A stretch of DNA of 64,000 nt from Bacteroidia bacterium (GCA_016787785.1 JAEUTO010000008.1:22461-86460), one strand, 5' to 3'. Shown: positions 26,007 to 35,553, numbered from the stretch's first letter. Made by a program: numbers and translations. The notes: generated by a model from the sequence alone, not told the origin.

Positions 26007-28250
26007 ATGACCGAACTATCAATGCACCTTAAAATTGCTGCTCTATTAAAAATTGATTCAAAAAGTGTTACTGCAACCATAGAACTTTTAGATGAAGGTG
26101 GCACTGTTCCATTTATCTCACGTTACCGTAAAGAAGCAACCGGTAGTTTAGATGAAGTACAGATCATGCAAATTCGTGACGAGATCGAACGTTTAAGACA
26201 GCTCGAACAACGCCGTGATTCTATTTTAAAATCGATCGATTCTCAAAATAAATTAACACCAGAATTAAAAGAACAAATTCTTGCTGCCGAAACTTTAAAT
26301 AAACTCGAAGATCTCTATCTGCCTTACAAACCAAAACGCAGAACAAAAGCTACAATTGCAAAAGAAAAAGGTCTTGAACCATTAGCGCTATTAATTTTAG
26401 AACAAAAAACTAATTCCATTCTTGAGGAAGCAGAAAAATTTGTTTCAGATGAAAAAGAAGTTGCCTCTGCATCAGATGCACTGCAAGGCGCACGTGATAT
26501 CATTTCTGAAATAATGAGTGAAGATGCTATAATAAGAGAAAACATAAGAGAGCTTTTTAAAAGAACTGCAACTATTAAAAGTCGACTAATTAAAGGAAAA
26601 GAAGAAGCAGGCGAAAAATTTGAAGATTATTTTGAGTGGGAAGAAAAATTAATGACCTGTCCTTCGCACCGTTTACTGGCAATGCGCCGTGGTGAAAAAG
26701 AAGATATTTTAATTTTAGATATTACTGTAGATACCGAAGAAGCGCTTGCTATAGCCGAGAAAAAAATGATCGTCTCGCGTGGTGAAGCTGCGAACCAAAT
26801 TAAAGAAGCTATTGAAGACGGTTACAAACGTTTACTGCAGCCAAGCATTGAAGCAGAAATGCGATTAATGACAAAACATATAGCTGACGAAAAAGCTATT
26901 GTTGTTTTTGCCGATAATTTACGCGAATTATTATTAGCTCCACCGTTAGGCCAAAAAGCAATTTTAGGATTAGATCCCGGATTTAAATCGGGCTGTAAAG
27001 TTGTTGCCCTAGATAAGCAAGGGAAATTATTGGAAGAGACTGTTATCTACCCACATGAACCGCAACGTAAAACCGTAGAAGCGGAGATGGTAGTACTAGC
27101 CTTCTGCCAAAAACATAATATCGAAGCGATCGCCATTGGAAACGGAACAGCATCGCGTGAGACAGAACAATTTATTCGCAACATCGATATTTTACCAAAA
27201 GAAATTCCCGTTATTGTTGTAAGCGAGGCAGGTGCTTCTGTTTATTCAGCAAGCGAAGTTGCACGTGAAGAATTTGCAGCTTATGATCTAACTGTTAGAG
27301 GTGCAGTTTCAATTGGCAGAAGATTAGCTGACCCCTTGGCTGAGTTGGTTAAAATAGATCCTAAATCAATCGGGGTTGGACAATACCAACATGATGTTGA
27401 TCAAACACATCTAAAAAATAAACTCGATGAGGTAGTTGGCGGTTGTGTAAACGCCGTTGGTGTAGAATTAAATACTGCTTCCAAACAATTACTTTCATAC
27501 GTATCAGGTATTGGCCCTGTGTTAGCGCAAAACATAGTTGATTATAGAAATGAACACGGTGAATTTAAATCGCGCAAACAATTAAAAGAAGTACCCCGCA
27601 TGGGCGAAAAAGTATTTGAACAATGCGCAGGATTTTTACGCGTAAAAAATGGCGTACATCCTTTAGACAAAAGTGCAGTGCATCCGGAAAGCTACTATAT
27701 CGTAGAAAAAATGGCGGCTGACCTTAATTGTAGCATTGATGAGTTGATCGAAAACAAAGATCTGAGAAAACAAATTCAGGTTTTAAAATATGTTACAGAT
27801 ACAGTTGGTTTGCCAACGTTAAAAGATATTTTATTGGAACTCGAAAAACCCGGACGCGATCCGCGTAAAGGATTTGAAGTTTTTAGCTTCGATGATAACG
27901 TTCACAAAATCTCAGATCTGCACGAAGGAATGCGTTTACCCGGCATAGTTACAAATGTTACTAATTTTGGTGCCTTTGTAGATGTTGGCGTGCATCAGGA
28001 TGGTTTGGTTCATATTTCGCAATTGGCAGATGAGTTTGTTGATGATCCAAATAAAATTGTTAAAGTTGGGCAAAAAGTTTGGGTAACTGTTAGCGAAGTA
28101 GATGTTAAACGTAAACGCATTGCTTTAAGCATGAAGGGCGAAGTGCAAGTTGTAAAACAAACAAAACCAAAAGTTGAAAAAGAAGAAGTTTATGATCCAA
28201 ACGATATAAACAGCGCTTTAGCTGCACTTAAAAATAAATTCAAAAAATAA
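26007..28250 (+). CDS. tex: Tex-family RNA-binding transcription accessory protein
   Basis: The 747-residue protein has all Tex parts in order: the N-terminal helical domain with VPFISRYRKEATGSLDE, a YqgF/RNase H-like domain from about 318 (GLDPGFKSGCKV), a helix-hairpin-helix pair from about 494 (YVSGIGPVLAQNIV) and an S1 domain at about 639-712 (GMRLPGIVTNVTNFGAFVDVG). Tex binds nucleic acid through S1 and HhH and affects transcription. The next gene overlaps by one base (TAATG). Confidence 0.95.
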   Translation: MTELSMHLKIAALLKIDSKSVTATIELLDEGGTVPFISRYRKEATGSLDEVQIMQIRDEIERLRQLEQRRDSILKSIDSQNKLTPELKEQILAAETLNKLEDLYLPYKPKRRTKATIAKEKGLEPLALLILEQKTNSILEEAEKFVSDEKEVASASDALQGARDIISEIMSEDAIIRENIRELFKRTATIKSRLIKGKEEAGEKFEDYFEWEEKLMTCPSHRLLAMRRGEKEDILILDITVDTEEALAIAEKKMIVSRGEAANQIKEAIEDGYKRLLQPSIEAEMRLMTKHIADEKAIVVFADNLRELLLAPPLGQKAILGLDPGFKSGCKVVALDKQGKLLEETVIYPHEPQRKTVEAEMVVLAFCQKHNIEAIAIGNGTASRETEQFIRNIDILPKEIPVIVVSEAGASVYSASEVAREEFAAYDLTVRGAVSIGRRLADPLAELVKIDPKSIGVGQYQHDVDQTHLKNKLDEVVGGCVNAVGVELNTASKQLLSYVSGIGPVLAQNIVDYRNEHGEFKSRKQLKEVPRMGEKVFEQCAGFLRVKNGVHPLDKSAVHPESYYIVEKMAADLNCSIDELIENKDLRKQIQVLKYVTDTVGLPTLKDILLELEKPGRDPRKGFEVFSFDDNVHKISDLHEGMRLPGIVTNVTNFGAFVDVGVHQDGLVHISQLADEFVDDPNKIVKVGQKVWVTVSEVDVKRKRIALSMKGEVQVVKQTKPKVEKEEVYDPNDINSALAALKNKFKK

Positions 28251-29527
28251 TGGCAAAGGTTGAGCAGTTAAAATGTCCCTCGTGCGGAGCTACAGAAGTA
28301 TCGCACATAAGCGGCATTAATTACCAATGCGACTATTGCCATAGTACATTTTTGGTGAAGAACGAAAATCCTTTTCATCAGGTTCATCCCCAAAAGCCCA
28401 TTAGTGTAACTCCTATTAACATAAAACCTGCAAGGATCTTTATAGTTGTTGCTATTCTTATGGCAATTATTGGAGGCGCTGCAAGTGTTTTTGTACTTAC
28501 CCTTAGCAATAAAGCTGTTACGAGCGGCACTTCATTTTTGAGTGATTGGCAAAAACCCGGAGTAGATAATTACAATTGTTTAGCCGGCAGTAAAGGAGCT
28601 GTAGTTTGGCTTGTGTTAAAAACACAAACCAACAAATTAGACAGCGTTAAATATTGGTTACGACTAGTTGACCCAGTTACAAAAAAAATAATTTCAGAAG
28701 AAGCCTTGGGCAAACCCAAAGCCTGGAAAGAACTATTTAACCAATCAAAAATATTTGATAACGAATATTATGTAAGTAACGATACCGTTTACAACGTTTC
28801 TGAAGATGGCGGCATACAAGGCTTTGCACTGTATACCGGAAAAAGGTTATTTGGAAACGAATGGTTCGAAAAAAGATTTCCTCAGTTAAAACAAGGTTTG
28901 ATTAAAACAGACAAGGAATATTACAGAAACCGAATTAAAATAAGTTCAGCAGCAGGAGATGATCTTTATTATTATTTAGATTCAAAATTATTGTTAACAG
29001 AAAAAGAAGCAGAGAAAGTAAATTCAGAAGAGCGCGTTTTTGAAGAGAATATCTATCTATCTCAAAATAAAAAGGCACAGCTTTATTTATGTAATATGAA
29101 AAGAAATAGTGGCGATAGTTACAACATTTCCGATAGTTATGTAGAGCAGCTCAAATCAAGCAATAACTATATGAGCTCGTATATCAAAAGCATAAAACCT
29201 ATAAGTGATTCCATTTATGCAATGGCTACTCCCATTAAAAAATACGACGATAAATTATTATTCTTTTACGCGTCCAATTTTTCAAAACAGGCTGATGGCG
29301 TGCTCGCTTTGGTGGATAAGAGCGGCCAATTTGCCTGGAGGAATAAAGATAGCACCTTCAAGAAAATTGTTACCACTAATTCAAGCGACAACATTTATTT
29401 AAGATACAATTTAGGCAAAGATCTTATAGTTATAAATATAAGTGGCTCCATTAACCAAAGTGTTGGCGTAAATTTAAAGACCGGTAAGACCCAGTTTGTT
29501 TTTAATCAATCTTACTCCCTCGACTAA
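28250..29527 (+). CDS. Zinc-ribbon, single-pass membrane protein of unknown function
   Basis: The 425-residue protein starts with a four-Cys zinc ribbon (CPSC at 9-12 and CDYC at 27-30). A Pro-rich linker, one membrane helix (about 63-86, IFIVVAILMAIIGGAASVFVL) and a large C-terminal part follow. That part has propeller-like strands without a motif I recognise. By topology the ribbon is cytoplasmic and the rest probably outside the inner membrane. Coupling to tex by a one-base overlap suggests co-expression, but the functional link is unknown. Confidence 0.72.
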   Translation: MAKVEQLKCPSCGATEVSHISGINYQCDYCHSTFLVKNENPFHQVHPQKPISVTPINIKPARIFIVVAILMAIIGGAASVFVLTLSNKAVTSGTSFLSDWQKPGVDNYNCLAGSKGAVVWLVLKTQTNKLDSVKYWLRLVDPVTKKIISEEALGKPKAWKELFNQSKIFDNEYYVSNDTVYNVSEDGGIQGFALYTGKRLFGNEWFEKRFPQLKQGLIKTDKEYYRNRIKISSAAGDDLYYYLDSKLLLTEKEAEKVNSEERVFEENIYLSQNKKAQLYLCNMKRNSGDSYNISDSYVEQLKSSNNYMSSYIKSIKPISDSIYAMATPIKKYDDKLLFFYASNFSKQADGVLALVDKSGQFAWRNKDSTFKKIVTTNSSDNIYLRYNLGKDLIVINISGSINQSVGVNLKTGKTQFVFNQSYSLD

Positions 29528-29529
29528 TT

Positions 29530-30267
29530 ATGATAAATTTTGGCCTCATTGGCAGATCTCTCTCGCACTCTTTTTCTAAAACTTACTTTGACAAAAAATT
29601 CAAAGAGCAAGGACTTACAGATCACAAGTATCAAAATTTTGAATTGGAAAATATAGAACAATTTAAAAAAGTACTGGCAACCGAAAATTTGAAAGGACTA
29701 AACGTCACTAATCCTTACAAAGAAGATATTATTCCTTTTTTAGATATGCTCAGCGTTGAAGCAAAAGAAATTGGCGCGGTTAATTGCATTAAGATAGAGA
29801 ACAACAAAACAACCGGCTATAATACAGATGCATATGGCTTTGGACAAAGCATAAAACCTTTTTTGGATACTACTCACGAAAGGGCTTTAATATTGGGTAC
29901 CGGCGGTGCCAGCAAAGCTGTGGCTTATGCATTAAAAAAAATTGGGGTAGAGGTTTTTTTCGTCAGCACATCAGCAAAAAAAAATACAAACACTTTTTTT
30001 TATGATGAAATAAACGAAAGGGTAATGGATGCGTTTAAATTGATCATAAATACTACGCCTTTAGGTCTTTATCCAAATACTGTTGAATCGCCTGCCCTGC
30101 CCTATCATTTGTTTACAGACAAACATTTGGCCTATGATCTTATCTATAATCCCGAACAAACGGCCTTTTTAAAACAGGCCAAAGAAAAGGGTGCTACAAC
30201 TATTAACGGACTTAGTATGTTACACCTTCAGGCCGAAAAAAGTTGGGAAATATGGTGTCTAGTGTAA
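29530..30267 (+). CDS. aroE: Shikimate dehydrogenase
   Basis: The 245-residue enzyme has the AroE landmarks: GLIGRSLSHSFS (5-16), NVTNPYKED (58-66, catalytic Lys64), AVNCI with Asn85, YNTD with Asp100, the NADP loop GTGGASKA (123-130), and NTTPLGLYP. It reduces 3-dehydroshikimate to shikimate with NADPH. It starts two bases after the preceding stop. Length is slightly below the 270 typical of E. coli but normal for Bacteroidota. Confidence 0.94.
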   Translation: MINFGLIGRSLSHSFSKTYFDKKFKEQGLTDHKYQNFELENIEQFKKVLATENLKGLNVTNPYKEDIIPFLDMLSVEAKEIGAVNCIKIENNKTTGYNTDAYGFGQSIKPFLDTTHERALILGTGGASKAVAYALKKIGVEVFFVSTSAKKNTNTFFYDEINERVMDAFKLIINTTPLGLYPNTVESPALPYHLFTDKHLAYDLIYNPEQTAFLKQAKEKGATTINGLSMLHLQAEKSWEIWCLV

Positions 30268-30333
30268 CAGGTAAAATGGCAAATGTAAAATGAATAATAT
30301 TCAAAAACGCACATATTCCATCTTACCTATTAC
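30264..30333. repeat. Imperfect inverted repeat, GTAAxAGGTAAxATGG type
   Basis: The left arm 30264-30279 and right arm 30318-30333 are reverse complements over 16 bp with two mismatches. The left arm overlaps the aroE stop codon. A related motif (AAAATGTAAGA and its complement) recurs at 55686-55746. It may act as terminator or be a dispersed palindromic repeat. Confidence 0.55.
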
Positions 30334-30384
30334 ATTTTCCATTATCCTTATGGAATTGAAATAAAACTGCGTCTTATTATTAAA

Positions 30385-31710
30385 ATGTTCAAGTACAAAA
30401 TATATACGCTTATCTTTCTATTTGTTCTGGCTTTTAATTTTGTTAGATCACAAAATGCTAAGATCTTTATAAAAGGAAAAGTTATTGAAACCGGCTCCGG
30501 TAAATTTATTGAAGGCGTTGCAATACAGGTTTCAAACACATCTTTTGCAACTTATTCAAATAAAACAGGTGAATTTACTTTAGACCTTCCAAAAAAAGCC
30601 ATTTATAAATTGTTGGTATCTCATGTGAGTTATCAAAGTTTTATTAAAGAGGTAAAAGCAGGGAGTTCAGATACAGTTAATGTAACTATCGGCCTCCTTC
30701 AGCGATCAAATCTATTAGACAGCATTTCAGTATACGCAACACACAAGCCCGAAACACTTGTTGGTAAAACCAATTACAGCATTTTTGATTTTGATTTTTA
30801 TGAAGACAAATTAATTCTATTGACCGCTCAAAACTCATTAAGCAAAGCACAGATACAACTTTCTACTTACGAAGGAAAAATAATCTCATCGTACGACCTT
30901 CCAAAAGAAGCCGGTGAAGCAAAACATTTTTTTCATGACTATGAAGGTTATACAGATGTGATCTGTAAAGATTCTGTTTTTAGATTGGATGTTTTAAATA
31001 CAGAACTTATGGTTATGCCTATCAACCAAAAAGATTTTACCAGGTTTATTGAACCAATTGAAGATACTGCCAACAGCCATTTTTACTATCATGATAACTG
31101 GGAAAAATACCCTCTCTTCAATTATTATTATTTAAGAACGAACGATTCGCTTAACCATTTATTAGCAACCATCACCAATAGCGACTTAATGAAACTTTAT
31201 AATCTGGAATATTATTATTTGCCACCGCAAATGCAATTAGAAGCCAGAAGAATTGCACAATATTATAAAACCGATAAACGCATTGTAGCCGCGCTTTTAA
31301 GTGGTTTTACCCAAAGCATGTTCTATGAACCTCTTTATGCGCCAATTTTTATTTTAAAAGATACTGTTTGCATTTTTAATCATCACAACAATTTTTTATA
31401 TCATTACAACAAGCAAAATAAATTAATTGATAGCATTTCTATTTCTTACCATCATCCAAAGAACTGGCGAGAGTGGAAAAAACAATTGTTTGTAGATGAA
31501 CTTTCCAATAAAGTATATGCTTTCTTTAGCAAAAATGGCCACCATTATTTAAAACATATCGATCATCAAACCGGCAAAGAAGTTGGCACTTACAAGTTAA
31601 AACATCACAGCGCCGAAAAAATAAAAATTAAAGATGGCTACGTGTACTATGTTTACAGGCCCTTCGACAGTACACAGGAAAGGTTTTTGTACAGGGAGAG
31701 AATAGAATAA
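30385..31710 (+). CDS. Secreted protein with N-terminal carboxypeptidase-regulatory-like domain
   Basis: The 441-residue protein has a signal peptide (to about residue 22, FVRSQ). A CarboxypepD_reg-like/transthyretin domain spans 25-110 (IKGKVIETGSGKFIEGVAIQ ... TYSNKTGEFTLDL). The rest, residues 110-441, is rich in beta-strands with aromatic residues and may form a propeller; I cannot name it. There is no TonB-receptor barrel and no T9SS tail. It is likely periplasmic or outer-membrane associated. Confidence 0.7.
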   Translation: MFKYKIYTLIFLFVLAFNFVRSQNAKIFIKGKVIETGSGKFIEGVAIQVSNTSFATYSNKTGEFTLDLPKKAIYKLLVSHVSYQSFIKEVKAGSSDTVNVTIGLLQRSNLLDSISVYATHKPETLVGKTNYSIFDFDFYEDKLILLTAQNSLSKAQIQLSTYEGKIISSYDLPKEAGEAKHFFHDYEGYTDVICKDSVFRLDVLNTELMVMPINQKDFTRFIEPIEDTANSHFYYHDNWEKYPLFNYYYLRTNDSLNHLLATITNSDLMKLYNLEYYYLPPQMQLEARRIAQYYKTDKRIVAALLSGFTQSMFYEPLYAPIFILKDTVCIFNHHNNFLYHYNKQNKLIDSISISYHHPKNWREWKKQLFVDELSNKVYAFFSKNGHHYLKHIDHQTGKEVGTYKLKHHSAEKIKIKDGYVYYVYRPFDSTQERFLYRERIE

Positions 31711-31719
31711 ATAACAAAC

Positions 31720-32196
31720 ATGCCGGTAATTGAAATAGAAACAAAAATAAAAGCAAGCATTGAAGTTTGTTTTGACCTAGCAACAAGCATTGATCTTCAC
31801 ATTGTTTCAACAGATGGAACCAACGAAAAAGCCATAGATGGTATTACCAGCGGCTGCGTAAAACAAAATGACTTTGTTACATGGGAGGCAACTCATTTTG
31901 GTATACGACAACAGCTAACATCCTTTATTCCTTTGGTTAACCGACCCTACCATTTCAGGGACGAACAAAAAAAAGGAGTCTTTAAATATTTTAAACATGA
32001 TCATTATTTTGAAACGGTTGGCGAATTTGTGATTATGAAAGACAGGTTTGAATACGAATCGCCTTATGGCTTATTTGGAAAACTATTTAACCAACTTGTC
32101 CTTACAAAACACCTCACCAAATTTTTAATAAAAAGAAATAACGTTATAAAAGATTTTGCTGAATCTGGAAGGTGGAAAGAAATAATTAACCACTAA
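31720..32196 (+). CDS. SRPBCC-fold (START-like) protein
   Basis: The 158-residue protein has the alpha/beta helix-grip pattern: IEIETKIKASIEVCFDLATSIDLH, then strands with TWEATHFGIRQQLTSFI and GVFKYFKHDHYFETVG, and a long C-terminal helix. It resembles the 'cell division inhibitor'/SRPBCC proteins of bacteria, which bind hydrophobic ligands. There is no signal peptide. Its stop codon lies inside a repeat element, so the extreme C-terminus (INH) may have been altered by insertion. Confidence 0.78.
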   Translation: MPVIEIETKIKASIEVCFDLATSIDLHIVSTDGTNEKAIDGITSGCVKQNDFVTWEATHFGIRQQLTSFIPLVNRPYHFRDEQKKGVFKYFKHDHYFETVGEFVIMKDRFEYESPYGLFGKLFNQLVLTKHLTKFLIKRNNVIKDFAESGRWKEIINH

Positions 32197-32276
32197 GAAC
32201 ACAAAGATTTTTCACAAAGAGCTCAAAGAAAACCACTTTGTGTTCATAGCGCCTTCTTTGTGTATTTTGTGGTTAA
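32186..32276. repeat. 91-bp palindromic repeat, TTAACCACxxAG/CACAAAG type
   Basis: The left arm 32186-32206 (TTAACCACTAAGAACACAAA) and right arm 32256-32276 are reverse complements with only a few mismatches. An inner ACCACTTTGTGTTC adds further symmetry. The outer TTAACCAC is shared with the GxxExxY cassette arms. The element lies between convergent genes and supplies the stop codon of the SRPBCC gene. Confidence 0.7.
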
Positions 32277-32287
32277 ATAAAATGGAA

Positions 32288-32857
32288 TTATTCTTTTTTC
32301 TTAAGATACTCATCTGTAAAATGCGCATTGTGTTTTGGTTTCGCGAATTTTTCAGAGTTGTATTCCTTTGAAGCATTTTTTGGAATAGATAACGATTTCC
32401 AGTTATTATTGCTCAGCATTTTTCCTATAAAAACAATTTGTCCTACATGGTAAGGATAATGTGCCAATTGCCTTAAGATGGCGTCAGTAACGGAGCATCC
32501 CTGGTTACGAATATAAATTGTTTTTTGCAGATCCGCTTCAGTTAAAGAATTTAAAGTGGTGAATAAACAGTTCCAACCGGTATTCCAAACTTCCAGCAAT
32601 TGTGCTTTTGTTTTAATATCGTTCTCAAACTCACCATCACGGTTACGTGATTCTTTTTCGCCATCTGTAGTTAAAAAATCCGTCCACCTGCTTAACATAT
32701 TGCCATGCAAATGTTTCACGATAATGCCAATACTGTTGCTGTCTTCATTATACATATAAAACAACTGCTCATCATTTAACTGATCAAAGGTTTTTTCCCC
32801 CAACAACTTATAATATTCAAATTGCTTTTTTGCGGCTTCTAAAAAATTATTTCCCAT
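32288..32857 (-). CDS. DUF1572/DinB-like protein
   Basis: The 189-residue four-helix-bundle protein has HLHGNMLSRWTDFLTTDGEK and HYPYHVGQIVFIGKML. The spaced His residues (His49, His132, His136) match the metal site of DinB/DUF1572 proteins, some of which are thiol (bacillithiol-type) transferases. The call rests on the motif pattern. It is cytoplasmic and convergent with the SRPBCC gene across a palindromic repeat. Confidence 0.82.
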   Translation of the reverse strand: MGNNFLEAAKKQFEYYKLLGEKTFDQLNDEQLFYMYNEDSNSIGIIVKHLHGNMLSRWTDFLTTDGEKESRNRDGEFENDIKTKAQLLEVWNTGWNCLFTTLNSLTEADLQKTIYIRNQGCSVTDAILRQLAHYPYHVGQIVFIGKMLSNNNWKSLSIPKNASKEYNSEKFAKPKHNAHFTDEYLKKKE

Positions 32858-32880
32858 GGTTGCTCTAAAAATATACTTAA

Positions 32881-33684
32881 TTATTCGTCCTTCTTTTTCG
32901 CGCCCTTATTATAATCTACGTGGTTAAACGCTTTATGCCCTTCTTCTGTATTATTGTTTTGATAGCCTTTGTCACTGTTATATCCCGCGCCTTTCTCCTG
33001 TTTCCAACGCTTATAACATTGCATTATTTTCGAGTAAAGTTCAACACCATCGTGCGTAATTATAAAATCATTGCTCACATTATAACAGTATTTTCTAAAA
33101 GCATAATAATCTATGTTATCGTCTCCTGTTAATTTTCTAAGTATTTCAGGACTTAATTTTTTTTGCACTTCTTCCTCTATCAAAAGGTCTTCAAATATCT
33201 TTGCCAGTTTTCGAACTTGCCGTCCTTCGCTGCTAAATTGCATGTAAAGCGCGGTAATGGGGCTGGAGGCGTAATCCATCGTCTTAATTCTGCTTCTGTC
33301 AATAATGGATTTCATGTATTCACGCTCATACGGTTTAACTTTAAACGAGTTAACAGTTACGGTATTTAAATTAATAAACTGCTTATCCATTATTATTTTA
33401 ACCTCTCCTCTGCCATTAGGTGCAAGTTGACTTACCGGAATGTACATTTTTGAATAGCCAACATAAGAACAGATAAGCGTATCGTTATTATTGGATAATA
33501 GTAAAAACCTACCGTCATTATCCGTCATAGTGCCATTACCATTACTTTTATTGATGATATAAACGAAGGGCATTACGGTGTTACTGTCTTTCTCAACAAT
33601 AACGCCTTTTAAGGTCCTTTGTGCGTTAAGGCAGTTAACTATTACAGTTAATCCAAGCAGTAGTATAAGCCTATTAGGATTCAA
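32881..33684 (-). CDS. Secreted protein with carboxypeptidase-regulatory-like domain
   Basis: The 267-residue protein has a signal peptide (to about residue 21, NCLNAQ). A CarboxypepD_reg-like domain covers 22-100 (LKGVIVEKDSNTVMPFVYI ... GTMTDNDGRFLLL ... CSYVGY). A charged helical region follows, ending in a Lys/Asn/Glu-rich tail. This small architecture is common in Bacteroidota and uncharacterised. It is divergent from dnaX with 118 bp between. Confidence 0.78.
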   Translation of the reverse strand: MNPNRLILLLGLTVIVNCLNAQRTLKGVIVEKDSNTVMPFVYIINKSNGNGTMTDNDGRFLLLSNNNDTLICSYVGYSKMYIPVSQLAPNGRGEVKIIMDKQFINLNTVTVNSFKVKPYEREYMKSIIDRSRIKTMDYASSPITALYMQFSSEGRQVRKLAKIFEDLLIEEEVQKKLSPEILRKLTGDDNIDYYAFRKYCYNVSNDFIITHDGVELYSKIMQCYKRWKQEKGAGYNSDKGYQNNNTEEGHKAFNHVDYNKGAKKKDE

Positions 33685-33802
33685 TGCTATAAATTTAGCT
33701 TTCTAAACTATATTTATAAACACATAGTTAATAAATTAACCTTTTTTAGGCACAAAAATCTTTCTGAAAAAGGCTTATTTGGCGTAAATTTAAGGTCTAC
33801 CA

Positions 33803-35524
33803 ATGGAAAATTTTATAGTATCGGCCCGTAAGTACCGCCCACAGCTCTTTAACACAGTTGTTGGTCAAGGCCATATTACAAATACTTTAAAAAATGCCAT
33901 TATCAACAAACAGCTGGCGCAGGCCTATTTGTTCTGCGGGCCTCGTGGTGTGGGCAAAACAACCTGTGCCCGTATCTTTGCCAAAACGATCAACTGCTTT
34001 AATATCAACGCAAACGGTGAGGCTTGTGATACCTGCGATTCATGCACTTCCTTTAATTCCGGGGCTTCATTAAATGTTTATGAGTTAGATGCGGCAAGTA
34101 ATAACTCTGTTGAAGATATCCGTAATTTAGTTGACCAGGTGAGGTTTGCTCCTCAGTTAGGCGAATACAAAGTATATATCATTGACGAGGTGCACATGTT
34201 GAGCACTGCCGCTTTTAATGCGTTTTTAAAAACGCTTGAAGAGCCTCCTAAACATGCTAAGTTTATTTTAGCTACTACAGAAAAGCATAAGATCATTCCA
34301 ACTATACTTTCACGTTGCCAGGTATTTAATTTTAACCGTATTAAAACGGATGATATAAGCTCACACCTTGCCTTTATGGCAAAAGAAGAGCATGTTACCT
34401 TTGAGCCGGAAGCTTTGCATGTGATCGCGCAAAAAGCTGATGGTGGTTTACGCGATGCTTGCTCTATATTTGATCAGATGGTTGCTTTTACCGGAAACCA
34501 TTTGACTTACAAGCAGGTTGTAGAAAATTTAAATGTTTTAGATTACGACTATTATTTTAAAATAACAGATTGCTTTTTGAGTCAGCAAATGCCTGAAATC
34601 ATGCTCACTTTTGATGACATTTTGAAAAAAGGATTTGACGGGCACAATTTTTTAATTGGTTTAGGCGAGCATTTACGAAATTTATTAGTAAGCAAAGATC
34701 CGCAAACCATTTCGCTTATTGAAGTTAGTGATGCACTTAAGAAGCGTTATGTAGAGCAATCGCAAAAATGCAACCTCACTTTTTTATTGAAGTCATTAGC
34801 TTTAATAAGTAAAACAGATGTAAATTACAAAAGCGCCAAGAACCAACGCCTGCTCGTTGAAATGGCACTCATGCAACTCACTTTTTTAACCGCGTCGCCA
34901 GATGCGGAAAAAAAAAATGATGAGTTAGAAACTTTATTCGAGAAAAAAGCGGAAACAGAACAAACAACCGCTACTGCTGCATCCACTTTTAATGCTTCAC
35001 AAAATCCAGAAATTAAACTGGCAACTAAACCAAGCGTATCGTTTGACCAGCTAAAAATAAAATCTGCTTTCAGTTTAAACGAGACAAAGACAAATTACAC
35101 AAATAAACCTATTGAGTCTGCCCTTAATGCAACCGAGGACACCCCAAAAGAAGCGAACAAAGATGTGACCATTGATGATGTTAAAAGTGTAATAGCAACC
35201 TATGCTGCCAATAAACACAAAAGTGGTGCAAAACAAATAGCAACTACTTTATCGATGGCGCAAATAAATTTTTCAAATAAGACCATTACTTTAAATATTA
35301 ATAACGAATCGCAGAAAGAGACTTTGATGGAGATCAGACAACAATTTTTGGATGAACTCCGCAAATTACTTTGCAATAATTTAATTAGCCTGGAGATAGC
35401 AACTACTGTTAGCGAAGCTCAGGCCAAAGCCTTTAAACCTATTGATATATTTAAGAATATGGCCGAAAAAAATCCGGCCCTCCTAGAGCTAAAAAAACGT
35501 TTCGATTTAGAAATAGATTACTAA
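33803..35524 (+). CDS. dnaX: DNA polymerase III subunit gamma/tau
   Basis: The 573-residue clamp-loader ATPase has Walker A GPRGVGKTT (46-54), zinc Cys residues at 65, 75, 78 and 81, Walker B IIDEVH (126-131), and the sensor/arginine motif SRCQ (170-173). The helical collar domain runs to about residue 368. Residues 373-573 form the tau tail, which is low in complexity and then folded near the end. A run of ten A at 34908-34917 lies exactly at the collar/tail junction. A one-base change there in either direction gives a stop within three codons, which would release a short gamma form of 372-374 residues. Confidence 0.96.
   Translation: MENFIVSARKYRPQLFNTVVGQGHITNTLKNAIINKQLAQAYLFCGPRGVGKTTCARIFAKTINCFNINANGEACDTCDSCTSFNSGASLNVYELDAASNNSVEDIRNLVDQVRFAPQLGEYKVYIIDEVHMLSTAAFNAFLKTLEEPPKHAKFILATTEKHKIIPTILSRCQVFNFNRIKTDDISSHLAFMAKEEHVTFEPEALHVIAQKADGGLRDACSIFDQMVAFTGNHLTYKQVVENLNVLDYDYYFKITDCFLSQQMPEIMLTFDDILKKGFDGHNFLIGLGEHLRNLLVSKDPQTISLIEVSDALKKRYVEQSQKCNLTFLLKSLALISKTDVNYKSAKNQRLLVEMALMQLTFLTASPDAEKKNDELETLFEKKAETEQTTATAASTFNASQNPEIKLATKPSVSFDQLKIKSAFSLNETKTNYTNKPIESALNATEDTPKEANKDVTIDDVKSVIATYAANKHKSGAKQIATTLSMAQINFSNKTITLNINNESQKETLMEIRQQFLDELRKLLCNNLISLEIATTVSEAQAKAFKPIDIFKNMAEKNPALLELKKRFDLEIDY
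34908..34917 (+). promoter_or_regulatory. A10 homopolymer in dnaX, predicted slippage site producing gamma
   Basis: Codons read GAA AAA AAA AAT GAT. With one extra A the next codon is TGA after residue 372. With one A lost, the frame reads ATG ATG AGT TAG. Thermus thermophilus dnaX uses transcriptional slippage on a run of nine A in the same way. The run and both stops are seen; slippage is inferred. Confidence 0.5.
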
Positions 35525-35553
35525 ATTTACAATGCAAAAAAAATCCCGGGCAA

